Below, piece after piece: positions 26,244 to 34,319 of a stretch of DNA of 64,000 nucleotides; the stretch's first letter is position 1, and every line of letters starts with the position of its first letter. The notes beneath the pieces are model-generated. The model searched no databases. It saw nothing but the letters and a program-made list of their open reading frames with translations, and was not told where the DNA came from. Origin of the DNA: Oceaniglobus ichthyenteri (lineage in GTDB: Bacteria > Pseudomonadota > Alphaproteobacteria > Rhodobacterales > Rhodobacteraceae); assembly GCF_003057885.1 (NCBI RefSeq), contig NZ_QAGK01000004.1:240566-304565 (forward strand), given 5' to 3'. Both the position numbers and the translations under genes were made by a program.

Positions 26244-27566
26244 ATGAAGCGACTGGTGGGGCTGGTCTTTGCATTGAGTACGGGCATGATCGGAGCGTTT
26301 CAGGCACAGGCCCAATCGGCCTATGGGTGTTCCAATCTTGCAGGGCTCAACGATATGCCGGTGATCGAGGGGCGGGGCGGCGTATTTTTCCGCATTCACC
26401 CCGATATGCATAATTTCTATCCGTTTTCGGATGACACCGTGGATCAGGTGGGCGAGCTGTCCGAGGCGCTGGCCGCCACCGGCACAACCCTGATTTATCT
26501 GCCGGTGCCCACCAAAAGCCTGGCCATGCCCGGGTTCCTGACCGCCGAGGCCGAGGATTTCGGGTTTGATGCGGATATGGCCACCACGGTGTATCTGGAT
26601 ATCGTCAAACGTCTGGAACAGCGCGGCGTGGCGACGGCGGATGTGCGCAAACCGATGATTGGCACGCAATTCAGCGATCCGGCGTTCTTTCAGGCCGATC
26701 ACCGCTGGACCCCGGCAGGCGCGCGTTTGGCGGCACAGGCGGTGGCAACCCGTCTGGCGCAGGTGCCGGAATTTAGCGGTGTGGCCGGATCGGGCTTTAC
26801 CTCGGCCCCGTCGGGCAGCGTGACGTTGGAATCCGATATGTTTGCGCAGATTCAGCAGCATTGCCAATTGGCCCTGCCGCCGGTGATCACCGCCAGCTAT
26901 GCCACCGCGCGCAGCGGTGGGGTGGTGCAACCGGGCGACAATTCGATTTTCGGCAGCGCCCAAGGCAGCCGCCGGATTGCAGTGGTCGGCACCGAATTTA
27001 CCGGCGAACCGGCCAGCAATTTTGCCGGTTTCCTGTCGGAATCCACGGGCCTCGATGTGGTGCAATATAATGTCACTGACGGCGGTGCCTTTGGCGCGAT
27101 CTCGTCCTATCTGACTTCGGATGCCTTTCAGACGGCGCGCCCGTCGGTTTTGATCTGGGAAGTCCCGGTCGAGGCAAACCTGGCCCAGTGGGGCGATCAG
27201 CCGATGCGCGAATTGATCGCGGCGGGGGGCAATACCTGCCGTGTGCCGCTGAACCTGTTTTCAACCGGCGCACCGAATAAGGTGAGTGTTGATCTGAACT
27301 CATTGGATGCAGGGTTGGATTATACCCTGTTTGTCGATGGCGCGGGCGCCACCAGCCCCGAGGCGACATTCACGTTTAAGGCGCGCAATGGCGAAACCCG
27401 GTCACGCACCGTCATCCGCCACCCCGATCAACGCCACACCGGGCGCTTTGCCATGCCGATGTCGGGCCTGTGGCCTGATGGTGTGTCGGGCGTCGAGATT
27501 GAGTTGAGCGAACCCTTTGGCAGCAGCCCCCGTGTTGTCGCCTGTTTTTACGCCGGGAAGGGCTGA
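26244..27566 (+). CDS. AlgX-like protein with substituted acetyltransferase active site
   Basis: The 440-residue exported protein (signal MKRLVGLVFALSTGMIGAFQ) aligns along its length with AlgX, an SGNH-type alginate O-acetyltransferase with a C-terminal carbohydrate-binding module. The nucleophile loop GTSFS of Pseudomonas AlgX reads GTEFT at 249-253, followed by the matching SNFAGFLSE, so Ser269 is replaced by Glu251. The D-x-H pair reads ADHRWTP, keeping Asp152 but with Arg154 in place of the histidine. Acetyl transfer by the known mechanism is unlikely. It may still bind polymer. The start at 26244 has GGAGA upstream. Confidence 0.75.
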   Translation: MKRLVGLVFALSTGMIGAFQAQAQSAYGCSNLAGLNDMPVIEGRGGVFFRIHPDMHNFYPFSDDTVDQVGELSEALAATGTTLIYLPVPTKSLAMPGFLTAEAEDFGFDADMATTVYLDIVKRLEQRGVATADVRKPMIGTQFSDPAFFQADHRWTPAGARLAAQAVATRLAQVPEFSGVAGSGFTSAPSGSVTLESDMFAQIQQHCQLALPPVITASYATARSGGVVQPGDNSIFGSAQGSRRIAVVGTEFTGEPASNFAGFLSESTGLDVVQYNVTDGGAFGAISSYLTSDAFQTARPSVLIWEVPVEANLAQWGDQPMRELIAAGGNTCRVPLNLFSTGAPNKVSVDLNSLDAGLDYTLFVDGAGATSPEATFTFKARNGETRSRTVIRHPDQRHTGRFAMPMSGLWPDGVSGVEIELSEPFGSSPRVVACFYAGKG

Positions 27567-27571
27567 TTGAA

Positions 27572-30319
27572 ATGCTGAAATCCCTGACCTCTGCCGCCTT
27601 GTCTGTGGCTGTTTTCCTGTCTGTCATGGGCACCGCGCCCGCCCAGGCGCGCACCATTGAATTGGCGTTCCTGCCCCCCGCGTTAGAGCCGCAAGACATC
27701 TGCCGCACCCCGCGCGATGCCACCGAAGATGACCTGACCACCGAAGGCGGCGATGAAGAGCTGACCGACCGGTTGCGGATACAATATCTGGGTCGCGATA
27801 TTCGCCGCCATCAGGCCGATGATGCCGACCGCTGGTTTGATTGGATCGACACCCTGATCACCCGCATGGCGGTGGTCGATGAAAATTTCGTCGGCAGCGA
27901 AGAATTGCTGGCGCGTGTTGCGCTGCATATCGATGCCGGGCGGCTGGATGAACTGCGCGACGCGAAACTGGTCGATCAACTGCGCCAGATGTCGGATCAG
28001 TTGACCAACAACCAACGCCTGATCGTGGCACAATATTTCATGACCGGCATCGGCACCGCCCGCGATGAAGATTTTGCGCGCGAACTGATTTTGGCGGCGG
28101 CCTTTGGCGGCAATGCCAACGCCCTGTTGCAACTGGCCAAGCTGGAGCTTGAGGGCAAGCCGGTTGATGGCTGGGATGCGCCGCTTGATCTGACCGTGAC
28201 GATGGCCTTTGGCGGGCTGTTGGGGCAATTGACGCCCACGGTCTGTGGCCGGGCCGAACGCATTGCACGCCAGTATGAACAGGGCGACGTGGTCAGCCAA
28301 AATGGCCAGATCGCCTATGCCTGGTACAAATTTGCCGCCGATATGGGCAGTGCCACGGGTGCCTGGCGGGTGGTGGAATACCACCTCGCGGCGGATGCGA
28401 TTGAAAAAGACAATGCCGTGATGCTGCAATATCTGCGGCTGGCGGCACAGCGCGGCATCGCCATTTCCGAAGGTCAGGTCGACTCGCTTAAATCCAGTGG
28501 CGCGATTGACGAGGCTGAATTGCAGCGCATTCTGGGTTATAATTACTCTGAAGACACAGGGCGTCATCGCCCGGCTGTGTCGCCTTATTTCAACCTTGCG
28601 GTGAATATCGACGGGATTGAGGCCGATCCCGACGATTCGCTTTATATGAAATACCTGCGCGAACTGATCGCGCTGCCCGGCACCCCCGGTTTCGTTTATA
28701 CCAATCTGGCCAAAGACATTCTTGTGCGCCGGGGTCGTTGGGCCGGTGAGGCCGAAGCGATAAGCCATCTGGAAACCGCCGTGTCCCTGCGTGATGGCGA
28801 AGGCACACAGATTTTGGGCAAGATGCTGGTGCGATACCGCGATGATCCCGCCCGCCTGAACCGCGCGATTGATCTGTTGACCGAGGCGGTAACCCGCCAT
28901 GGGTTAAGCGAAGCGATGGACGATCTTGATGCGCTGTACCGTTGTCAGGCCCCCGATGCGCCGCGCCTGCGCGAGGCAAACACATGGGCGCGGAATTATC
29001 GTGCCGCCCTGCATCAAACAGTTGGCGTATCGGCCACCGATCTGATTGCGCTTGATCCGTTCAAGGAACCGCTGCGCATTGCACAAATCCAAACCCAGGC
29101 GTTGCAGGGGCGTGTGCAATCCCTGGCCAATTATCTTGAGCGGGTGCAGGTTGATCCGTTTGCCCGCGACGGCGCGCACCGTTTGTGGGCGGATCGTCTG
29201 GACAACTCCGATCAGGCGCTTGAGGCGTTTGCCGAACTGGAATTTGAACTGGCCACCAACCCGTTTGAACGCACCCTGGCGGTGGAATTGTTCCGCCGGA
29301 TATATCTGAACAATGGCGTGACCACGGCATTGGATCTGGCGATTGCCCTGACCGAAGATAACGCCAAAGACCCGGCCATTGCGAAAGAGATCCTGGATCT
29401 GTTGGTACGCGCGGGCAATCGCGGCGAAGGTGCGGCAATTCGGCTGCGCGCGCGCCACTTGGCCCCGGCGATCAGCCACCGCGCAGTATATGAGGAATAC
29501 GCCCAGATCATCGAGGACCGCGGCGATTTCCTGGCGCTGATGTTCGCGCTGCCGTTTGTGGCCCCGGAAAAATCTGCCGATTATTTCGACCGCGCCGTGT
29601 CGTTGATGAATTGCGGCACCAAGGATGTGGCCGAATTGGGCGATGCCCATGCTCTGCGCAACGCGCCTGATATGGCGTACCATTGGCAACAGGTGTCACT
29701 GAACATTGATGGTGGGCATGTGTTGTCGAAACTGCGCCTGTCGGATTTACAGATGGAAGTGTTTGACGAGGGTGCCGCGCCCTCGGAAATGCAGGTGTAT
29801 CAGCGCGCCTTGGACGAGGGCGATCAAACGGCCCATCGTCGGCTGTACCGCCTGACCGGCGATCCCGATCTGCGTACCTATAACCCCGGCAAGGCCGCCG
29901 ATCATCTGGCCGCCCTTGCCGGCAGTTCGGTGCCCGGCGATCAGGCTTGGGTATTGGCCAATTATCGCAAGGCGGTGGACGAGGTGCGTGATTTCGCCTC
30001 GGGGCGGTTTGATATCAATCAGTTGTACCAACAGGTTGCCCGCGAAGGCGACACCGACGCCAAGGTAGAATTCGCCATGCTGCTGCGCGATACGGCGCGC
30101 ACCCCCGGCGATTTGGCCAGTTCCGCCAGATTGCTTGAGGAAGCGGCCGAGGCAGGCAATGGCATGGCGATGTTGGAGTTCGGATATGCCTTGGGATATG
30201 GCATCGGCATCCCGCGCAATCTGGATCAGGCATTGGGATGGCTGGAGCGGGCCGATCAGTTGGGTCAGGCACGCGCGGCGTCAGTGGCAGCATTGCTGCG
30301 TCTGAGTGGTCAGCAATGA
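27572..30319 (+). CDS. Large exported Sel1/TPR-repeat protein, AlgK-like candidate
   Basis: The 915-residue protein has a signal sequence (SLTSAALSVAVFLSVMG, cleavage near AQA) and many degenerate Sel1-type repeats. The clearest are NANALLQLAKLELEG, AYAWYKFAADMGSATGA and, at the C-terminus, MAMLEFGYALGYGIGIPRN. AlgK, a Sel1-repeat lipoprotein of about half this length, has the equivalent scaffold role in Pseudomonas, where it links AlgX and the porin AlgE. No lipobox is evident here. It is five bases after algX and its stop overlaps the AlgL-like start by ATGA, so it belongs to the same operon. Confidence 0.7.
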   Translation: MLKSLTSAALSVAVFLSVMGTAPAQARTIELAFLPPALEPQDICRTPRDATEDDLTTEGGDEELTDRLRIQYLGRDIRRHQADDADRWFDWIDTLITRMAVVDENFVGSEELLARVALHIDAGRLDELRDAKLVDQLRQMSDQLTNNQRLIVAQYFMTGIGTARDEDFARELILAAAFGGNANALLQLAKLELEGKPVDGWDAPLDLTVTMAFGGLLGQLTPTVCGRAERIARQYEQGDVVSQNGQIAYAWYKFAADMGSATGAWRVVEYHLAADAIEKDNAVMLQYLRLAAQRGIAISEGQVDSLKSSGAIDEAELQRILGYNYSEDTGRHRPAVSPYFNLAVNIDGIEADPDDSLYMKYLRELIALPGTPGFVYTNLAKDILVRRGRWAGEAEAISHLETAVSLRDGEGTQILGKMLVRYRDDPARLNRAIDLLTEAVTRHGLSEAMDDLDALYRCQAPDAPRLREANTWARNYRAALHQTVGVSATDLIALDPFKEPLRIAQIQTQALQGRVQSLANYLERVQVDPFARDGAHRLWADRLDNSDQALEAFAELEFELATNPFERTLAVELFRRIYLNNGVTTALDLAIALTEDNAKDPAIAKEILDLLVRAGNRGEGAAIRLRARHLAPAISHRAVYEEYAQIIEDRGDFLALMFALPFVAPEKSADYFDRAVSLMNCGTKDVAELGDAHALRNAPDMAYHWQQVSLNIDGGHVLSKLRLSDLQMEVFDEGAAPSEMQVYQRALDEGDQTAHRRLYRLTGDPDLRTYNPGKAADHLAALAGSSVPGDQAWVLANYRKAVDEVRDFASGRFDINQLYQQVAREGDTDAKVEFAMLLRDTARTPGDLASSARLLEEAAEAGNGMAMLEFGYALGYGIGIPRNLDQALGWLERADQLGQARAASVAALLRLSGQQ

Positions 30320-31323
30320 TCGGGCGCGGGGCGCTGGCGGCGTTGTTGATCATGGCGGGGCAGGGCGCGGCCCTGGCCGCCGATTGTGAACCGGCCCCCG
30401 AGCCGGTGTACAGTCTGGCCTATGGCAGCCGCTATTCCGATGCAGGATCGGGCAGCTCTACCTTGGATGAAAGTGCAAGCGAGGATGTGGATGAGGCGCT
30501 TGGCCCGATCGACGATTTCTTGCGATCCCTGACCGCCAAAGCCAACGAGGTATTCGCCGATGACGTGGATCGGCGCGCCATTGCCGATTGTGTGATCGGG
30601 CAAATGGCCACATGGGCACAGGCCGATGCCATGGGCGATCTGGTGTCGCGCACCGCAAACCTGACCATCGGTTCGCGGCTGTCGGCCTTTGGCATGGCGG
30701 CCTTGCAAGTGGCCCCCTACAGCACCCGCGCCCGCGAATTGAAACAGGTCAAGGATTGGTTGAACCGCCGCCAGCGCGCCCAGATGACTTTTTGGGAAAC
30801 CGCGCCAAATGGGGCGGCGCAGGGCAATCTGCGCGCGTGGTCGGCGCTGGGGGCCAATACCATTGGCGAGCTGACCAATGATGCGGTGATGTTGGGCTGG
30901 TCGGCCTGGTCGGCAACATATATACTCTGCACTGCCGCCCCCGATGGCAGCCTGCCACAGGAAATGAGCCGGGGCCGTTTTGCGTTGCATTATCAATTAC
31001 ATGCGATTGCCCCGCTCAGCGTCACGGCGGCGCTGTTGCACCGGCAGGGCATGCCAATCGCCGATCAATGCGACGGGGCATTGAAACGGGTGGTGGAATT
31101 TGCCGCGCGCGATCTGGAAAATGGCGCGCAGAGCCAAGCGATTACCGGTGAAATACAAACGTTTTTCGATGGCTCGGATGAGATTGAGGGGTTCAACCTG
31201 GCGTGGATCGAATCCTATCTCACCCTGTATCGCGATCCCGCACTTGAGGCCCGCGCCGCACCGTTTCGCCCGCTGAGCCATTCAAAGCTGGGGGGCGATC
31301 AGACGGCGATCTGGACGAAGTGA
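30316..31323 (+). CDS. AlgL-like (PL5) protein lacking the catalytic histidine
   Basis: The 335-residue exported protein (signal to about residue 22, GAALAA) aligns with alginate lyase AlgL. Pseudomonas AlgL uses Asn201, His202, Arg249 and Tyr256. With a constant offset of 30 these fall on Asn171, Leu172, Arg219 and Tyr226, so only the histidine is lost: the usual NNHxYW segment reads QGNLRAWSA. The ALHYQLHAIAPL and AWIESYLTLY blocks match the family. Beta-elimination of mannuronate by the known mechanism is therefore unlikely. The protein closes the operon. Confidence 0.75.
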   Translation: MIGRGALAALLIMAGQGAALAADCEPAPEPVYSLAYGSRYSDAGSGSSTLDESASEDVDEALGPIDDFLRSLTAKANEVFADDVDRRAIADCVIGQMATWAQADAMGDLVSRTANLTIGSRLSAFGMAALQVAPYSTRARELKQVKDWLNRRQRAQMTFWETAPNGAAQGNLRAWSALGANTIGELTNDAVMLGWSAWSATYILCTAAPDGSLPQEMSRGRFALHYQLHAIAPLSVTAALLHRQGMPIADQCDGALKRVVEFAARDLENGAQSQAITGEIQTFFDGSDEIEGFNLAWIESYLTLYRDPALEARAAPFRPLSHSKLGGDQTAIWTK

Positions 31324-31336
31324 TGCGATCTGGCGT

Positions 31337-31357
31337 ACTCTCCCACAACAGGAGGGT
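31337..31357. promoter_or_regulatory. Possible CueR/MerR-type operator overlapping the cueR ribosome site
   Basis: ACTCTCC-CACAACA-GGAGGGT is a 21-base dyad (7-7-7) with one mismatch between the arms. It resembles the copper-regulator operator ACCTTCC-N7-GGAAGGT. It overlaps the ribosome-binding AGGAGG (31350-31355), so part of the symmetry could be coincidence. Confidence 0.35.
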
Positions 31358-31362
31358 GTGCC

Positions 31363-31746
31363 ATGAACATTTCGGCAGCTGCGAAAGCGGCGGATCTGAC
31401 GGTGAAAACCGTGCGCTATTATGCCGATATCGGTCTGGTTGAACCGGCGGGGCGCACCGCCGCCGGGTATCGCCATTATGACGCCAGCGCCTTGCGCAAA
31501 CTGGTGTTCGTGCGCCGCGCCCGCGCCTTTGGCTTTTCGGTCGACGAATGCCGCGATCTTTTGGGTCTGTATCAGGATCAAAGCCGCACCAGCGCCGAGG
31601 TGAAGCGTATCGCCCGCGCGCGTCTGGAACAGATCGAGGCGAAACAGCGCGAATTGCAATCGCTGCACGATACCCTGGCCGATCTGGTCAATCGATGCCA
31701 CGGCGATGCGCGGCCCGATTGCCCAATCATCGATCATCTGGCCTAG
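31363..31746 (+). CDS. cueR: Copper-responsive MerR-family regulator CueR
   Basis: The 127-residue MerR protein has the N-terminal winged helix (TVKTVRYYADIGLVEPAGR), the dimerisation helix and a C-terminal metal loop NRCHGDARPDCPIID. The two cysteines fall at positions 112 and 120, the same positions as the Cu(I) ligands of E. coli CueR. It should activate copper-export genes when Cu(I) binds, although none lies in this window apart from the cytochrome oxidase genes that follow. An AGGAGG ribosome site lies seven bases upstream. Its stop overlaps that of the convergent tldD by three bases. Confidence 0.88.
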   Translation: MNISAAAKAADLTVKTVRYYADIGLVEPAGRTAAGYRHYDASALRKLVFVRRARAFGFSVDECRDLLGLYQDQSRTSAEVKRIARARLEQIEAKQRELQSLHDTLADLVNRCHGDARPDCPIIDHLA

Positions 31747-33164
31747 GCGGCGCTGCCGCCCACGGTCAGCCCGCCAATCATCAGGCTGGGTTGGCCCACG
31801 CCCACCGGCACCCATTGGCCTGCCTTGCCGCAATTGCCGATGCCCGGATCAAGCGCCATATCATTGCCGATGGCGCGAATATTGCGCATGGCCGTGGCCC
31901 CATCGCCGATCAAAGTCGCGCCTTTGACGGGTGCGCCGACCACACCGTTTTTCACCCGGTACGCTTCGGTACAGGAGAACACGAATTTGCCGTTGGTGAT
32001 ATCAACCTGACCGCCGCCAAAACCCACGGCATAAATCCCATCTTTCAGATCGGCCAGAATTTCGCCCGGTGCCGCATCGCCCCCCAACATATAGGTGTTG
32101 GTCATGCGCGGCATCGGCGTATGGGCATGGCTTTGCCGCCGCCCGTTTCCGGTGGGCGATACCCCCATCAACCGGGCGTTTTGGCGGTCTTGCATATAGC
32201 CCACCAGAACGCCGTCTTCGATCAACACATTTTTGGCCGATGGCGTGCCTTCGTCATCGATGCTGATTGATCCACGCCGGTCAGGGATCGTACCGTCGTC
32301 CAATACGGTCACGCCCTTGGCGGCCACCTGTTGGCCGATCAACCCGGCAAAGGCGCTGGTGTTCTTGCGGTTGAAATCGCCCTCCAACCCGTGGCCCACC
32401 GCCTCGTGCAGCAAAATACCGGGCCAGCCGGGGCCAAGAACCACATCCATGATGCCCGCCGGGGCCGGTTCGGCCTCAAGATTGACGAGCGCGATTCGCA
32501 AGGCTTCGCGCGCCACGCCTTGCCAATGGTCGCGGGTGATCAGGCCGGTCAGGCCGGTGCGCCCACCGCCGCCCATGCCACCGGATTCGCGCCGCCCGTC
32601 CTGTTCGACGATCACCGAGATGTTCAGCCGGGTCATCGGGCGAATATCGCGCACGCTGTGCCCTTCAGGGCGCAGGATTTCGATTTCCTGAATCGACGCG
32701 GCCAGGGTCGCCGATACCTGCACGACGCGGGGGTCCAACGCGCGGGCAAAGGCATCGATTTCGCGCAGCGTGTCCAATTTTACCGAAAATACCGCGTCAG
32801 TCATCGGGTCATTGTCGGAATACAATTTCACGTTGGTGGCCCGTGGGGCATCGGCCAGGGTGCCGCCGCCATCACCCACCGCCAGACGCGCGGTTTCACT
32901 GGCGCGTTTCAGGGCCGCCTCTGATATTTCGCTGGAATGGGCATATCCGGCGGTTTCGCCGCGCACGGCGCGCAGCCCGAATCCTTCGGACGCGTTATAG
33001 CTGGCGGTGCGCACCCGCCCATCATCAAATGAGATCACTTCGGCGCGGCTGCGCTCCAGAAATAATTCACCGTCATCGGCCCCGGCGACGGCCGCGCGCA
33101 GGGTTGCAAGGGCGGTCTTTTGATCCAGATGGGTTTCGAACGGGCGGAAAACTGTGTCGGACAT
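31743..33164 (-). CDS. tldD: Metalloprotease TldD
   Basis: The 473-residue cytoplasmic protease of the TldD/PmbA family shows the zinc motif HEAVGHGLEGDFNRK, with HExxxH, and the conserved LSSGxGxxx-type C-terminal region around PGIGNCGKAGQWVPVG. TldD normally works as a heterodimer with PmbA (TldE) on unfolded or modified peptides; no pmbA is nearby. I take the ATG at 33164, which has AGGAGC upstream, over an in-frame extension. It is divergent from the cytochrome oxidase genes, a common Rhodobacterales arrangement. Confidence 0.92.
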   Translation of the reverse strand: MSDTVFRPFETHLDQKTALATLRAAVAGADDGELFLERSRAEVISFDDGRVRTASYNASEGFGLRAVRGETAGYAHSSEISEAALKRASETARLAVGDGGGTLADAPRATNVKLYSDNDPMTDAVFSVKLDTLREIDAFARALDPRVVQVSATLAASIQEIEILRPEGHSVRDIRPMTRLNISVIVEQDGRRESGGMGGGGRTGLTGLITRDHWQGVAREALRIALVNLEAEPAPAGIMDVVLGPGWPGILLHEAVGHGLEGDFNRKNTSAFAGLIGQQVAAKGVTVLDDGTIPDRRGSISIDDEGTPSAKNVLIEDGVLVGYMQDRQNARLMGVSPTGNGRRQSHAHTPMPRMTNTYMLGGDAAPGEILADLKDGIYAVGFGGGQVDITNGKFVFSCTEAYRVKNGVVGAPVKGATLIGDGATAMRNIRAIGNDMALDPGIGNCGKAGQWVPVGVGQPSLMIGGLTVGGSAA

Positions 33165-33345
33165 GGACGCTCCTGCAAAAAAATCGCTATAAAAACAGGC
33201 CAAGTGGCTGATTGCCGCATTGGATTGGCTTGTCCCTTTGCTTGTAATATGGTTTCAGAACAGCGGAACACAACGGGATACTGCCTGCAAAGGGGGGCCC
33301 GAACGGGGGCAACGCCGCCCCCATAGCCATAAACAGGAACCGGAT

Positions 33346-34218
33346 ATGCGCTTTCACACCAAAGTTGCGGGCCTTTTGGCCGGATGCACCACCGCCCTGA
33401 CGGGTGCCGCCTCATGGGCCCAGGACGGGCTTGATGGGTTAGAAATTGTTGGCAAGCCAACAAATGGCGCAATGGGGTTTCAATACGCCGCTACGGAATT
33501 GGCCCGTGATCTTCACTGGTTGGATGGAATGATTCTGGTGATCATCACCGCGATCACCGTTCTGGTCACGGTATTGCTGGCCTATGTCGCAATTCGCCAC
33601 AATCGCCGGGCCAATCCGGTGCCTGCGAAATTCTCGCATCACACACCGGTCGAAATTGCCTGGACCGTGCTGCCGATCGTGATTCTCGTGTTCATCGGCG
33701 CGTTTTCCCTGCCGGTTTTGTTCAAGCAACAAGAGATTCCCACAGCCGATGTCACGATCAAGGCGACAGGGTATCAGTGGTACTGGTCGTATGAATATCC
33801 CGATAGCGAATTTGTGTTCGACAGCTTCATGTTGAAGCGCGACGAGCTGGAAGACTATGGTTATACTCAGGCGGAATATCTGTTGGCGACCGACACAGCC
33901 ATGGTCGTGCCGGTCAACAAGACCGTCGTGGTGCAGGTTACCGGTGGCGACGTGATCCATTCCTGGACCATCCCCGCCTTTGGCGTAAAACAGGACGGGA
34001 TTCCCGGACGTTTGGCCGAACTGTGGTTCAAGGCCGAAAAAGAGGGTATCTATTTCGGCCAGTGTTCCGAGCTTTGTGGCAAAGACCATGCTTATATGCC
34101 AATCACCGTGAAAGTGGTAAGCCAAGAGGCATATGATCAATGGCTGACAGGCGCGATCGAAGAATATGCCGGTACGCCCGCCCTGAACAGCGGCGTTCAG
34201 GTGGCATTGGCCGACTGA
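33346..34218 (+). CDS. coxB: Cytochrome c oxidase subunit II (aa3-type)
   Basis: The 290-residue protein has a signal sequence ending near ASWAQ, two membrane helices (WLDGMILVIITAITVL, IAWTVLPIVILVFIGAF) and a periplasmic cupredoxin domain. That domain carries the complete CuA site CSELCGKDHAYM (C-x3-C-x3-H-x2-M) and the aromatic electron-entry run YQWYWSYEYPD. It accepts electrons from cytochrome c. The ATG at 33346 with CAGGAA upstream gives the proper signal peptide. Subunit I is not in the window, as usual in this group where ctaD is separate. Confidence 0.95.
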   Translation: MRFHTKVAGLLAGCTTALTGAASWAQDGLDGLEIVGKPTNGAMGFQYAATELARDLHWLDGMILVIITAITVLVTVLLAYVAIRHNRRANPVPAKFSHHTPVEIAWTVLPIVILVFIGAFSLPVLFKQQEIPTADVTIKATGYQWYWSYEYPDSEFVFDSFMLKRDELEDYGYTQAEYLLATDTAMVVPVNKTVVVQVTGGDVIHSWTIPAFGVKQDGIPGRLAELWFKAEKEGIYFGQCSELCGKDHAYMPITVKVVSQEAYDQWLTGAIEEYAGTPALNSGVQVALAD

Positions 34219-34319
34219 TCGATATTCGCGGCGGGGTCTGCCCGCCATCGATTCGATAACCGTTGGGCGGCGGGCCATCCGCCGCCCGCGTAAGGACCGC
34301 CCGAACCATAGGGAATGAC

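Noticed and set aside
25167..27065. A 632-codon open frame on the minus strand
   Set aside because: It runs antisense through the algG-like, unknown and algX-like genes. It has no recognisable domain and a low-complexity His/Gln/Arg-rich composition typical of antisense frames in high-GC DNA.
27683..28900. A 405-codon open frame on the minus strand
   Set aside because: It is antisense to the Sel1-repeat gene, whose signal peptide, repeats and operon overlaps are convincing. The minus-strand product has no family features.
18537..31323. A simple decaying alginate operon (pseudogenes)
   Set aside because: All frames are open and tightly spaced with overlaps, and the substitutions are confined to specific active-site positions, which does not look like random decay.
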